Shown piece after piece: positions 16,356-24,975 of a stretch of 36,735 bases of DNA. The notes under the pieces were generated by a model, which did not search any database, was not told the origin of the DNA, and saw only the letters and a program-made list of their open reading frames with translations. The stretch covers positions 1-36,735 of the forward strand of contig JBIQLO010000007.1 in NCBI GenBank assembly GCA_044464175.1. Reading direction: 5' to 3'. How positions within the stretch are numbered: the first letter of the stretch is position 1; the number at the start of each line of letters is the position of its first letter. The translations under genes and the position numbers were made by a program. Origin of the DNA: JBIQLO01 sp044464175 (GTDB lineage Bacteria; Planctomycetota; Phycisphaerae; Tepidisphaerales; Tepidisphaeraceae).

Positions 16356-17333
16356 ATGCACTCATCCCCTCCCACCTTCTGTATCGTCACCCCCTCTTAC
16401 AACCAGGGGCCTTTCATCGACGCCACGATCCGCAGCGTTCTGGAACAGACGGTCGATTTGGAATACTGGGTCATGGACGGGGGATCGACCGATCAGACGG
16501 TGGACATTCTCCGGCGCTACGATGGACGGCTGCAATGGGTCAGCCAGAAGGATGGGGGGCAGTCCGATGCGGTCAACAAGGGCGTGGCGCGCGGCCGGGG
16601 TCAAATTGTCGGCTGGCTCAACTCCGATGACACCTACTGCCCCGGCGCGCTGGCGGCCGTGGCGGAATTTTTCCAGGCCCACCCCAAGATCATGCTCGTC
16701 TACGGCGACGCCGAGTACATCGACGCCGAAGGCCGGCCGATCACCCGTTGCGCTCACATCGAGCCGTTCAATTCTCATCGGCTGCTTCACTACAGCGATT
16801 TCATCGTCCAGCCGGCCGCCTTCTTCCGGCGAGAGGCGTTCGAAGCAGTGGGAGGGCTGGATGTGTCGCTGAATTACTGCATGGACTACGACCTGTGGCT
16901 GAAGATGGCGGCGCGGTTTCCGGTTGCCTATATGCCCAGGACTTTGGCGAGATTTCGCTGGTTCGGGCAGAACAAGACCGCGGTGGGTGGCCATGAGCGT
17001 CTGGCCGAAATAGAAGCAATGGCCCGCCGCCACGGCGCGCTCGGGCTGCCGGCGTATGTGCGCCTGGAGGCCGTGCGCCTGCATCTGGGCGAGGCCGCCC
17101 ACGCCGCCGCCCAGGGTGAAATCCTCAAGGCCACGGCGTCACTGGCCCGGTCCATCGGCCAGACCTTTCGCTCGCCCCGCGCCCTGCGGAGCCTTCTGTC
17201 GCCCCACACCTGGAAAATCATTCACACCGGCCAGGTCCTGCGTAACCATGGACGCGCCAAGGCGCGCCCGCAGGTGAGTTTGAAGCACGAATTCCACGGC
17301 GATCTGGATCGGCGCCCCACCACCAATGGTTGA
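16356..17333 (+). CDS. Family 2 glycosyltransferase
   Basis: A 325-residue GT-A-fold glycosyltransferase. It opens with FCIVTPSYNQGPFIDATIRS, followed by MDGGSTDQT (residues 40-48), SQKDGGQSDAVNKG, and the metal/sugar-nucleotide site NSDD (89-92). Later QPAAFFRREAFEAVGGLD and MDYDLWLKM are the usual acceptor-side motifs of family 2. The C-terminal 100 residues are helical and variable. No membrane segment is seen, so it is cytoplasmic or peripheral and probably adds a sugar to a polysaccharide or lipid-linked acceptor. A GTG five codons upstream (16341) is an alternative start; neither has a good Shine-Dalgarno. It follows lipA after 72 nt with no clear functional link, and ends at a strong bidirectional hairpin. 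Confidence 0.88.
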   Translation: MHSSPPTFCIVTPSYNQGPFIDATIRSVLEQTVDLEYWVMDGGSTDQTVDILRRYDGRLQWVSQKDGGQSDAVNKGVARGRGQIVGWLNSDDTYCPGALAAVAEFFQAHPKIMLVYGDAEYIDAEGRPITRCAHIEPFNSHRLLHYSDFIVQPAAFFRREAFEAVGGLDVSLNYCMDYDLWLKMAARFPVAYMPRTLARFRWFGQNKTAVGGHERLAEIEAMARRHGALGLPAYVRLEAVRLHLGEAAHAAAQGEILKATASLARSIGQTFRSPRALRSLLSPHTWKIIHTGQVLRNHGRAKARPQVSLKHEFHGDLDRRPTTNG

Positions 17334-17343
17334 GGACATAAAA

Positions 17344-17379
17344 AAAGAAACCTTCCGCCGTGGCAGGGAAGGTTTCTTT
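17344..17379. terminator. Bidirectional intrinsic terminator
   Basis: AAAGAAACCTTCC (17344-17356) and GGAAGGTTTCTTT (17367-17379) form a perfect 13-bp stem with a 10-nt loop, 10 nt after the glycosyltransferase stop. On the minus strand the stem runs into TTTCTTTTTTTATG, an excellent U-tract, so it can also end the transcript of the Lys-rich peptide gene. Confidence 0.9.
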
Positions 17380-17464
17380 GTGTTTCGGGGCCTCAATTTG
17401 GAGCCAAGGCCCGAGACGTTAAAGGTTGTGAGGCTGTAATACCAATTTGTTGACCCGGTTCGAT

Positions 17465-17484
17465 CGGATGAGGAGCCTCATCCG
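17465..17484. other. Perfect hairpin in the 3' region of the Lys-rich peptide transcript
   Basis: CGGATGAGG-AG-CCTCATCCG is a perfect 9-bp inverted repeat, about 30 nt past the stop of the Lys-rich peptide gene on the minus strand. It has no U-run, so it is more likely an RNA structure or a protein site than a terminator. Confidence 0.5.
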
Positions 17485-17515
17485 GGGAGCCACGCAACCC
17501 GGTCAGTCGTCGAAG

Positions 17516-17587
17516 TTACTTCTTCGACTTCTTGGTCGTCTTCTTGGTCGTCTTCTTGGACGACTTCTTCGCGGCTTTCTTTGCCAT
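17516..17587 (-). CDS. 23-residue lysine-rich histone-tail-like peptide
   Basis: The frame encodes MAKKAAKKSSKK followed by TTKKTTKKSKK: 23 residues, 13 of them Lys, the rest Ala, Ser, Thr and the initiator Met. It resembles the C-terminal tail of histone H1 or the bacterial Hc1/AlgP-type repeats, and should bind DNA, RNA or acidic surfaces. Evidence that it is translated is strong: AAAGGAGGTGA (17596-17606), fully complementary to the 16S rRNA tail, sits 8 nt before the ATG. A good promoter lies upstream and a U-tract terminator downstream, giving a stand-alone transcript of about 275 nt. The DNA is a 12-nt tandem repeat (AAGAAG plus two Ser or Thr codons), so length may change by slippage. 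It is easily missed by gene finders. The function is inferred only from composition. Confidence 0.8.
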   Translation of the reverse strand: MAKKAAKKSSKKTTKKTTKKSKK

Positions 17588-17617
17588 GGCGCAAGTCACC
17601 TCCTTTCCTGTTTTACA

Positions 17618-17646
17618 AATTTAAGGGGTAATAAAAAATTCGTCAA
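17618..17646 (-). promoter_or_regulatory. Promoter of the Lys-rich peptide gene
   Basis: On the minus strand TTGACG (17646-17641), a 17-nt AT-rich spacer and TAAATT (17623-17618) form a sigma-70-type promoter. The predicted start is near 17611, giving a 24-nt leader that contains the perfect Shine-Dalgarno. Confidence 0.7.
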
Positions 17647-17752
17647 TGAAATTTTGCGCTCACGACGGAATTTTCACGCCTGAATGGTTCCGAATTTTTA
17701 GCCTCGCGTCGCGTCCATTGCATTCGCTCATGCGCCCGCGCCGGCGCGGGAA

Positions 17753-19099
17753 TCATTTTCCCCGCCATAGCGCGTATCTCTGCATGGCCATTTCCATCGT
17801 GATCGACAGCGCCTGCGGATTGTTCCAGACCGCCGCGTTGTCGCGCAGCTCCTGCTCCGCCTCATCCACCAGTTGCCGCACCTGTTCCATCCGGAGCGTC
17901 TGGTTGATCTGTTCCTGCACCTGCTCATTTTCAAAGGGGATGACCCTACCCCGCTTCAGCGCCACCAGCTTCACCAGGTAGAACGCCCCCTTGGCCTCGA
18001 CGATGTCGCTGATTCCCTCCGGCTCCAGCGACCAGGCCGCCTTCTCCACCGCATCCAGGCGATACGCTCCCTTGTCCACCCAACCCACATCCCCCCCCTT
18101 GCTCCGCAGCAGCGCATCGTCATCCAGGTCGTGCGCGAGCTTTGAAAAATCCTCGCCCGCCAGGGCGCGGCGGCGAATCTCCTGAATCTTCTTCAAGGCC
18201 GCCTCCCGGCCGCCGCTCCGCTCCGGGTCGATCTTGATCACAAGAAAACGCGCTGCGGCCTGCTGCGTATACAGGTTCTTGCGGTTGCGGTTGTAATAGC
18301 GGCGCATGTCCTCGACCGTGACCTGGACGCGGGGATAAATCTTCTTCTGCCGGTAGAGCTCAACCATGAATTGCTTGGCCTGTCGGCTGACCATCTTGTC
18401 AAAATCCTCGCCGTTCGCCCGCGCCTTGCGCCGAGCCAGTTGCAGGGATCCGCCCGCCTCCGTGATCTTCTTCTGCCGCCAGCGCTCGGTCGCGGCGTCG
18501 GCCATCTGTTTGTCCTGTTGGCTCAGGAACCGCTGAGCCGCGCTGTAGGCCAGCTCAGTGCCGATCTGCGCTGTGATTGCCTGCTCGATCAACTGCCGGG
18601 CGGCCGCCTGATATCCCCGTTCGTCGAGCTCCATCGCCTTGGCATGCAGGGGTTCGGCAATGGAGGCCATCACCTCATCGGCATAGATCGCCTTTCCATT
18701 GACCTCCGCCAGGACCGCTCCCAACGTCAGGTATTTGCCCAGCGACGTCCCGCCCTCATGCGCGGGCCTTGAGGCGGCCGGATGCGAGGCCGGAGCGCTG
18801 GTGGGATGGCCTGATAGCTGGCGCGTGGTTGGTGAAAGCAGTGGTGTCGCAGTTGGCGCGGCGGGTGGCGCAGTGACGCTCTCCCGTGCCGAGGGGGCCA
18901 AGTCCAGCGCGCCCGGCTGGTCCGTTGCCGATCCGGGCGATTCGGCCGGATGCTGGTAGAACGCGGCCGCCGGGATCGGCTTGGACGGCTGGACCGCCTG
19001 ACAACCGCTCAACCCGACGAGGGCGCACGGAACCAGCCACCACGCCTTTGCCGATGGACGGCCCCCAAAAAAACCCGGGATGGAGTCATTGTGCTTCAT
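17753..19099 (-). CDS. PpiC-type peptidyl-prolyl isomerase lipoprotein (SurA/PrsA-like)
   Basis: A 448-residue exported foldase. The N-terminus carries a hydrophobic signal ending in LSGC, with lipobox Cys33. A long Pro/Ala/Ser/Thr-rich linker runs from about 40 to 125. A SurA-N-like helical region begins at EVNGKAIYADEVMASI. The parvulin (PpiC) domain lies at about 275-385, with the typical KKIQEIRRRALAGEDFSKLA, then SKGGDVGWV and the FYLVKLV strand. The protein should help outer-membrane or periplasmic proteins fold, tethered by lipid. It is divergent from recR across about 105 nt. The C-terminal tail beyond the parvulin domain is helical (QVQEQINQTLRMEQVRQLVD), like the SurA C-helix. Start chosen to include the signal. 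Confidence 0.9.
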   Translation of the reverse strand: MKHNDSIPGFFGGRPSAKAWWLVPCALVGLSGCQAVQPSKPIPAAAFYQHPAESPGSATDQPGALDLAPSARESVTAPPAAPTATPLLSPTTRQLSGHPTSAPASHPAASRPAHEGGTSLGKYLTLGAVLAEVNGKAIYADEVMASIAEPLHAKAMELDERGYQAAARQLIEQAITAQIGTELAYSAAQRFLSQQDKQMADAATERWRQKKITEAGGSLQLARRKARANGEDFDKMVSRQAKQFMVELYRQKKIYPRVQVTVEDMRRYYNRNRKNLYTQQAAARFLVIKIDPERSGGREAALKKIQEIRRRALAGEDFSKLAHDLDDDALLRSKGGDVGWVDKGAYRLDAVEKAAWSLEPEGISDIVEAKGAFYLVKLVALKRGRVIPFENEQVQEQINQTLRMEQVRQLVDEAEQELRDNAAVWNNPQALSITMEMAMQRYALWRGK

Positions 19100-19147
19100 G
19101 CGACGGCGGCCATCCTAACCGTGGGAGGGCCTGAAAACAAAAGTCGC

Positions 19148-19153
19148 TATAAT
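19148..19153 (+). promoter_or_regulatory. -10 box upstream of recR
   Basis: A consensus TATAAT 51 nt before the recR start. No convincing -35 element is found at 16-18 nt, so this is a partial promoter call. Confidence 0.4.
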
Positions 19154-19204
19154 GCCCCGGCCGGCAAACTTCCGCCGGTGCAAAATCGTATTACTATCCG
19201 GTCC

Positions 19205-19807
19205 ATGAGTACTTACACCCAGAGTATCCAGAATCTGATGAACCAGTTGGCCGCGCTGCCCGGCATTGGCATGCGTTCGGCCGAGCGCATCGCTTTCCAC
19301 CTGCTCAAGCAGCGGCCCGAGGAAGCGATGAAGCTGGCCGAGGCGATCCGGGACGTCAAGACGCGTATCCGCCATTGCTCCATCTGCTATAACCTGACCG
19401 AGCAGGACCCTTGCGCCATCTGTTCCGACCCGCGCCGGGACCATGGCCTGGTCTGCATTGTCGAGCAGCCCAAGGACCTGCTGGCGCTGGAGGCGACCGG
19501 CCTGTATGGGGGCGTCTACCACGTGCTCCTGGGCCGAATCGCGCCCCTGGAGGGGATGGAGCCGGGGGATCTGACCATTGATGCCCTGTTGGGGCGCCTG
19601 GCCAACGGGCAGGTGCGGGAGATCATCATGGGCACCAATCCCAATGTCGAAGGTGATGGAACGGCGTTGCATCTGCAAAGCCTGCTGAGCAGCTTCCCAC
19701 AGGTGCAGGTGACGCGCCTGGCCCGCGGGTTGCCCACTGGAAGCAATATCGAGTTCGCCAATCGCAACATCCTGGCCGACGCCATCAGCGGCCGACAGAA
19801 AATGTAA
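19205..19807 (+). CDS. recR: Recombination mediator RecR
   Basis: RecR joins RecO and RecF to load RecA at single-strand gaps. The 200-residue protein has the N-terminal helix-hairpin-helix (LAALPGIGMRSAERIAFHLL), a four-Cys zinc finger (Cys 58, 61, 70, 73 in HCSICYNLTEQDPCAIC), a Toprim domain (LVCIVEQPKDLLALEATGLY, then IIMGTNPNVEGDGTALHL) and the C-terminal Walker-B-like strand region (VTRLARGLPTGSNIEF). Length and motifs are normal. I use ATG 19205 because MSTYTQSIQNLMNQLAALPG is the family N-terminus; a longer frame would run into the divergent lipoprotein gene. The often adjacent dnaX and ybaB are absent; gluQ follows after 36 nt, so the two may be co-transcribed. Confidence 0.97.
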   Translation: MSTYTQSIQNLMNQLAALPGIGMRSAERIAFHLLKQRPEEAMKLAEAIRDVKTRIRHCSICYNLTEQDPCAICSDPRRDHGLVCIVEQPKDLLALEATGLYGGVYHVLLGRIAPLEGMEPGDLTIDALLGRLANGQVREIIMGTNPNVEGDGTALHLQSLLSSFPQVQVTRLARGLPTGSNIEFANRNILADAISGRQKM

Positions 19808-19843
19808 GCGCAGACCGCCGCGAAGCCTCCGCGCCTGCTATCT

Positions 19844-20764
19844 ATGCTCACCCGCCTTGCCCCATCCCCCACCGGCGCCTTGCATCTGGGCAATGCCCGC
19901 ACGTTTCTGATCAACTGGGCTCTGGCCCGCCAGAACGGGTGGCGGATTCTCCTGCGCATTGAGGATCTGGATGGACCCCGCATCAAAGAGCAGGCGGATC
20001 GGTTGGCCATGGAGGATCTGGCCTGGCTCGGCATCGACTGGGATGAGGGGCCGATCCATCAGTCCACCCGCTCAAAGCACTACGATGCGGCGGTGGACCG
20101 TCTCCTCGCCTCCAATCAGGCCTATCCGTGCATTTGCACACGCCGGGAGATTACCCTGGCGGCCAGCGCGCCCCATGCCGAAGATGGCGCAAGCGCCTAT
20201 CCCGGCACTTGCCACCGCCGGTTCGTCTCAATGGATCAGGCCCGCGACTTCGCCGGGCGCGAACCGGCAATCCGGTTTCACCTGACCGAAGGGGAATTGG
20301 ACTGGGAGGATGGTTTCCAAGGCCGACGGCACACCAATCCCGCAAAAGAACTGGGGGATTTCATCGTCCGCAAGGCCGACGGAACAGCCGCCTATCAACT
20401 GGCGGTTGTGGTGGACGATGCGGAAATGGGCGTGACGCACGTGGTTCGCGGCGATGATCTGCTCGATTCCACCCCGCGCCAGGTCGCCCTCTATCGCGCG
20501 TTGGGCTTGGAGCCATCCGTGCCCCAGTATCTCCATCTGCCCCTGATCCTCGGGCCCGACGGACGCCGTCTGGCCAAGCGACACGGCGACACGCGCCTGG
20601 CCGCGTACCGAAATGCCGGCGTCTCTCCGGCCCGCATTCTGCAAAGCCTGGCCCGTTGGTCCGGCATTGATCACCCTGAAAAAATTCAATGTGCCATGGA
20701 CTTCGCGCAGGCATTTCGCCTGGATCGGTGCCCTCGGGAGCCTATCCGGTTCTCGGGATTGTGA
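19844..20764 (+). CDS. gluQ: Glutamyl-Q tRNA(Asp) synthetase
   Basis: GluQ (YadB) activates glutamate and attaches it to queuosine at position 34 of tRNA(Asp). It is a shortened glutamyl-tRNA synthetase lacking the anticodon-binding domain. At 306 residues it fits the family length. The class I signature is HLGN (residues 14-17, in APSPTGALHLGNAR), and the KMSKS loop is represented by RRLAKRHGD. The zinc site is C96-x-C98 with Y119 and C123 (YPGTC), which sets this protein apart from full GluRS. IEDLDGPR and HVVRGDDLLDSTPRQ are family landmarks. Translation probably starts at ATG 19844, 36 nt after recR. A complete anticodon-binding half is not present downstream, confirming GluQ over GltX. 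Confidence 0.95.
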   Translation: MLTRLAPSPTGALHLGNARTFLINWALARQNGWRILLRIEDLDGPRIKEQADRLAMEDLAWLGIDWDEGPIHQSTRSKHYDAAVDRLLASNQAYPCICTRREITLAASAPHAEDGASAYPGTCHRRFVSMDQARDFAGREPAIRFHLTEGELDWEDGFQGRRHTNPAKELGDFIVRKADGTAAYQLAVVVDDAEMGVTHVVRGDDLLDSTPRQVALYRALGLEPSVPQYLHLPLILGPDGRRLAKRHGDTRLAAYRNAGVSPARILQSLARWSGIDHPEKIQCAMDFAQAFRLDRCPREPIRFSGL

Positions 20765-20767
20765 GAA

Positions 20768-22717
20768 CTAGGCCTTGTCCGCCCCGCCTGATCCCTTTGC
20801 CCGCTGGTCCAGCAGGGTTTGCACCTTTTGGATCAGTTCGGCCATCGTGAACGGCTTTTGAAGGAACTGTTCCGGCGCGATGTTCATGATGGATGGGTCA
20901 TCGATATTTTCGCTGGAATACCCCGACACGAAGAGAATGCGCATCTTCGGCCGCTGCGACTGCAACTGCCGCGCCAGAACGCCTCCGGTCATGCGCGGCA
21001 TCACCATGTCCGTCACCAGCAGGTGGATGGGCCCGTCATGACGCTGGGCCTGCCGGATCGCCTCCGCTCCCTCGGACGCTTCCAGCACGCAATACCCATT
21101 CATTCGCAAAATCCGCCCCACCAGCCGCCGCACAGTTTCCTGATCCTCCACCAGCAGGATGGTCTCTCCCTCGCTGGTCGCCGCCGGGGAACCGTGGCGC
21201 GCTTCGGCCGCATCCGGCGTTTCAAACATCCGTGGCAGATAGATGGTGAAGGTGGTCCCCTTGCCCAGTTCGCTGGCGATGCGAATGTGGCCGCCGCCTC
21301 GCTGGATGATGCCGTACACCGTGCTCAATCCCAGGCCGGTCCCCTTGTCCGGTTCCTTTGTGGTGAAAAACGGTTCAAAAACATGGCTAAGCGTGTGCTG
21401 TGACATGCCCTGGCCCGTATCCGTCACGCTCAGCACCACATAGTCGCCCGGAGGCACCCCGATCTCCGCGGAGCAGGGGGGGACCAAATGCTGGCATTCC
21501 GTCTTGATTGTCAGCGCCCCGCCCTGGGGCATCGCATCGCGGGCGTTGACCGCCAGGTTCATCACCACCTGCTCCAGCTGCCCCCGATCCGCCCGGACGC
21601 AGCCGCCCTGGCTGTCCCCCTGCACGCTCAGTTCGATGTCCTCTCCAATAACCCGTCGCAGCATCTTTTCCGTCTCGGCGATCACCGCCGACAGGACCAG
21701 CACCTTGCTCTGGGCCGCCCGATGCCGGCTGAAGGTCAGCAGTTGGCTGGTCAGCGCCGCCGCCCGCCGGGCGGCCCTGTGGATTTCCTCAACCTGCTCG
21801 CACAATTCCCGGTCGTGCCGCCGCTCGTGCAGCAGCAATTCGCTGTATCCCGTGATGGCCGTCAGCAGGTTGTTGAAGTCGTGCGCCACCCCCCCGGCCA
21901 GGCGTCCCACCGCCTCCAGACGCTGGGAATGCTGAAACTGCTCCTCCAGTCGCTTGCGTTCGGTGATATCACGGATAATCGCCAGCCCCCCGATCACCTC
22001 CCCGTTCTCTGACCGCAACGGCGAATAGCGCGACTCAAACGAGCCGCGCCGACCATTGGTCGGAACATGATAGGGGCGGTCCTTTCCCTCCGCCGTCCGA
22101 CCCTCCAGCGCCTCGTGGAAGAACCGGGCTTCGCCGATCTCCAGAAAGCAGGGCATCACGTCGAAGGCCGTCTTTCCCACCGCCTCCTCCCGTGGAATTC
22201 CGGTAATCTGCTCCATCCCGGGATTCCACAGCGTCAGGCGCATGGAGCGGTCGAAGGCGAAAATGCCATCCACGCTTGAGTCGATGATCCGTTCGGCGAA
22301 TTCCTTGCTCTGGCGCAGCGCGTCGAGCGTCTTGGTCTGCTGGATGGCGTAGCGGATGCTTCGCTCAAGCAGGGGGGATTCGAATTGTCCCTTGATCAGG
22401 AAGTCAGCCGCCCCCATCCGCATCGCCTCCAGGTCGATTTCCTGGTCTCCCTGGCCGGTCAGGAGAATGATCGGAGCCCGCACCCCTTCATCCATCGCCT
22501 GGCGCAGCAGTTCCAGCCCCGTCCACCCGTCCAGGCGGTAATCCACCAGGCACACATCATGCTGCCGCGCGTGCATCGCCTCCAGGGCGGAGGCATAATC
22601 CCGCACCCAGTCCAGCTCGAATTCCACCCCTTCGATCTCTTCCAGCAGATCGCGCGTCAGGAGGTAATCATCCTCATCATCCTCCACCAACAGCACTTTG
22701 ACGGAAGGCGATTTCAT
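20768..22717 (-). CDS. Hybrid sensor kinase: REC-PAS-HisKA-HATPase-REC
   Basis: A 649-residue cytoplasmic signalling protein without membrane segments. An N-terminal receiver domain (about 5-125; acidic pocket EDDEDD, phospho-acceptor D59 in CLVDYRLDG) is followed by a PAS domain (about 140-255). Next comes the dimerisation/phosphoacceptor region with H279 (GGVAHDFNNLL), then an HATPase domain with the N box near 391 (NLAVNARDAM), TDTGQGM and GTGLGLSTVYG. A C-terminal receiver (about 518-640) has D570 in LLVTDMVMP. This order suggests it receives a phosphoryl group at the first receiver and relays it to the second. The start at 22717 is preceded by GAAGGGG and leaves the receiver intact. It is the last gene of a signalling cluster, 66 nt after the response regulator. 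Confidence 0.93.
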   Translation of the reverse strand: MKSPSVKVLLVEDDEDDYLLTRDLLEEIEGVEFELDWVRDYASALEAMHARQHDVCLVDYRLDGWTGLELLRQAMDEGVRAPIILLTGQGDQEIDLEAMRMGAADFLIKGQFESPLLERSIRYAIQQTKTLDALRQSKEFAERIIDSSVDGIFAFDRSMRLTLWNPGMEQITGIPREEAVGKTAFDVMPCFLEIGEARFFHEALEGRTAEGKDRPYHVPTNGRRGSFESRYSPLRSENGEVIGGLAIIRDITERKRLEEQFQHSQRLEAVGRLAGGVAHDFNNLLTAITGYSELLLHERRHDRELCEQVEEIHRAARRAAALTSQLLTFSRHRAAQSKVLVLSAVIAETEKMLRRVIGEDIELSVQGDSQGGCVRADRGQLEQVVMNLAVNARDAMPQGGALTIKTECQHLVPPCSAEIGVPPGDYVVLSVTDTGQGMSQHTLSHVFEPFFTTKEPDKGTGLGLSTVYGIIQRGGGHIRIASELGKGTTFTIYLPRMFETPDAAEARHGSPAATSEGETILLVEDQETVRRLVGRILRMNGYCVLEASEGAEAIRQAQRHDGPIHLLVTDMVMPRMTGGVLARQLQSQRPKMRILFVSGYSSENIDDPSIMNIAPEQFLQKPFTMAELIQKVQTLLDQRAKGSGGADKA

Positions 22718-22783
22718 AACGCGAACCCCTTCGTGACGCCGGCGGCAGCCTTGGCCGCTTTCGGCGGCGTTCGACTTCACCCG

Positions 22784-23242
22784 TCACTGAGGCAATTCCA
22801 CAATCTCGAACCAGTATTTGCCAAGTCCCCGCATCACCGCAACCAGCCCCTCGAACGTCACCGGCTTGGTGATGAACGAATTCACACCCAGATCATAGGT
22901 GCGGTAAATGTCCTCTTCCGCCTTGCTGGTGGTCAGGACGATAACGGGAATGCGCCGCAATTCCGGGTCATCCTTGATCTCCCGCAGCGCCTCGCGCCCG
23001 TCCTTCCGGGGCATGTTCAGGTCCAGCAGGATCAGTCCCGGCCTCGGCGCTGACGCCACGTCGGCGTAGCGTCCCCGGTGACGCAGATAATCCATCAACT
23101 GCTCACCATCCTCCACGAAATGCAGGTCGTTGACCAGGCGGCTCTCCTCCAGCGCCTCCTTGGCCAGCATGCGGTCATCCGCATCATCATCCGCCAGCAG
23201 AATCGTGATCGGCTTGGCCTGTGTGGTTGATTGTTTTGTCAT
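22784..23242 (-). CDS. Single-domain response regulator, Rcp1-like
   Basis: A 152-residue receiver-only protein: acidic pocket LLADDDADD, phospho-acceptor D74 in LILLDLNMPRKDG, the switch Thr in VLTTSKAEEDI, and the conserved Lys in FITKPV. There is no output domain. It resembles the Rcp1 type that partners phytochrome-like kinases. The start at 23242 is nested in the end of the upstream kinase gene (56-nt overlap), which points to coupled translation and a direct kinase-regulator pair. It may pass phosphate on to the hybrid kinase encoded next. Confidence 0.93.
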   Translation of the reverse strand: MTKQSTTQAKPITILLADDDADDRMLAKEALEESRLVNDLHFVEDGEQLMDYLRHRGRYADVASAPRPGLILLDLNMPRKDGREALREIKDDPELRRIPVIVLTTSKAEEDIYRTYDLGVNSFITKPVTFEGLVAVMRGLGKYWFEIVELPQ

Positions 23243-24929
23243 GGTTCTCGCTTTCCGCCGCGGGCTGCCGGATCGGCAGCTGGGCGATGAACTCAGCGCC
23301 TTCACCCAGCGCGCTGCGGGCGGTGATTGAACCGCCGTGCCGCTCGACGATTTTTCGGCAAATCGCCAGCCCCACCCCCGTCCCCGCGTATTCATGGCGG
23401 GAGTGAAGACGCTGGAATACCGTAAAGATACGATCTAGATACCGTTCGTCAAAGCCGATCCCATTGTCCTTCACCCTCAGCCGGCACATTTCCGCTCCGG
23501 CGTGATCCATTCGCTCATCCCGCACCACTTCCGCGCTGACGCGCACCTCCGGCCGTTCATTGGGTTTCTGAAACTTCAGCCCGTTGCTGATCAGGTTCTG
23601 GATCAACTGTCGCATCTGCAGGGGATCGGCCTGCAATTTCGGCAGGGGGCCAACCTCCACCCGCCCGCCGCTCTGCTCGATCCGCGCCTCCAGATCGTCC
23701 ACCACCTCGGCCGCGATTCGCGACAGATCCACCTCTTCAAACGGCAGAGCCCGCGTCGTCACGCGCGAAAATGTCAGCAGATCCTCGATCAGCCGGCGCA
23801 TCCGACCGGCCGCCGCGTGCATGCGATGCAGGTAATCCCTCCCTTCGGAGCTCAACTGGTCGCTGTATTTGGCCGTCAGTCGATCCCCAAACGCCTGAAT
23901 TTTGCGAAGCGGCTCCTGCAGGTCATGCGAGGCGACCGACGCAAAATCCTGCAGTTCCCGGTTGCTGCGCTCCAATTGCCCGGTCATCTCCCGCAGTGCC
24001 ACCTCCGCCCGATGCCGCTCGTCGATCTCCTCCCGCATATGCGCATTGGCCGCCGCGGTTTGTCGCATGTGCCACCGGGACAGCAACGCCAGATGCACTG
24101 CCAGCGCCAGCAGCAGGCTTGTCACCGTGCCGCCGATCAAGGCCGCCTCCGGCATCGCCGAACCCAGGGCGTCGAACAACTCGCCGCTGGGCCAGACCTT
24201 CAGGATCCACTGGGTTCCCTGGATGCTGAAAGAGACGGATTCGCTCCATTCTGACTCCAGCGTCCGCCCCTCCCGAATGTGGGAATAGACCTCCTGCCCG
24301 CCGCTGTAAATGGCGAACGAATAACCCCGCAGCGCGCTCTCCTCCGCCTCCATGCTCTCCAGGATTGCGTCGAAGATATCCGAAGCGCGGAAAACCCCCA
24401 TCACCTCGCCCAGGAACGTGCCGTCTTTGAATACGGGAACATGCACCGTGAAGCCAAGCCGGCCCGTCTCCGACTGGGAGACGTTGGACAGGACCACCAT
24501 CTTCTGATCGCGCGCCTTTTCGAAGGACCGTGCCTGCTGCGGATCGGTCGCCAGGTTCGAGTTCCGCTGCTGCTCATTGCCCTGGATGGGCGCCACCAGC
24601 CGCACCTGCATGGCCGGATCGACCCATTCAATCGCTTGAAATCCGGGCAGGTGCGTCTCCAGCAGCCCAACGTCCGCCTGCCATAACTCTTCGTTGGGCT
24701 CACCCCAGAACTCCATCCGCTTGGCCAGCCGGATCAGAGACTGTATGCGCGACTGCATCCGGTTGTTGAGCGTCGTCCGGACCACCGCCGCCTCCTGGGC
24801 CGTCGCCCGGCGCACCTCCGCCTGCTCCTGCCGAGCCAGAGAGCGCCACAGCAAGACGGTCAGTGCCAGCCCGACCGCCAGAATCACCAGCGGAACCCAC
24901 GGTCGCATTCGGCCCAGATACCGATCCAT
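23187..24929 (-). CDS. CHASE-like membrane histidine kinase
   Basis: A 580-residue sensor kinase. TM1 (about 11-29) and TM2 (about 262-284) flank a 230-residue extracytoplasmic CHASE-like sensor (LPGFQAIEWVDPAMQVRLVA, then GFTVHVPVFKDGTFLGEVMG). After TM2 come a coiled-coil linker, the HisKA domain with H335 (SVASHDLQEPLRK), and an HATPase domain with QNLISNGLKF, DNGIGFDE and GTGVGLAICRKIV. CHASE domains bind small extracellular ligands; the ligand here is unknown. The ATG at 24929 is preceded by GAGGTG; a longer upstream frame runs into the membrane-protein gene. It overlaps the response regulator gene by 56 nt. Confidence 0.92.
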   Translation of the reverse strand: MDRYLGRMRPWVPLVILAVGLALTVLLWRSLARQEQAEVRRATAQEAAVVRTTLNNRMQSRIQSLIRLAKRMEFWGEPNEELWQADVGLLETHLPGFQAIEWVDPAMQVRLVAPIQGNEQQRNSNLATDPQQARSFEKARDQKMVVLSNVSQSETGRLGFTVHVPVFKDGTFLGEVMGVFRASDIFDAILESMEAEESALRGYSFAIYSGGQEVYSHIREGRTLESEWSESVSFSIQGTQWILKVWPSGELFDALGSAMPEAALIGGTVTSLLLALAVHLALLSRWHMRQTAAANAHMREEIDERHRAEVALREMTGQLERSNRELQDFASVASHDLQEPLRKIQAFGDRLTAKYSDQLSSEGRDYLHRMHAAAGRMRRLIEDLLTFSRVTTRALPFEEVDLSRIAAEVVDDLEARIEQSGGRVEVGPLPKLQADPLQMRQLIQNLISNGLKFQKPNERPEVRVSAEVVRDERMDHAGAEMCRLRVKDNGIGFDERYLDRIFTVFQRLHSRHEYAGTGVGLAICRKIVERHGGSITARSALGEGAEFIAQLPIRQPAAESENHDKTINHTGQADHDSAGG

Positions 24930-24975
24930 GACACCTCGTTGAATAGCCGGCACGAAGAGAAGGGCCCAACTCTTC

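Noticed and set aside
17440..17490. GGTTCGATC, reminiscent of a tRNA T-arm
   Set aside because: No acceptor stem, anticodon arm or cloverleaf could be built around it.
17447..17683. A 78-codon plus-strand frame with LLGRLLGRLLGRLL repeats
   Set aside because: It is the reverse-strand reading of the Lys-rich peptide repeat; it has no ribosome site and crosses the peptide's promoter.
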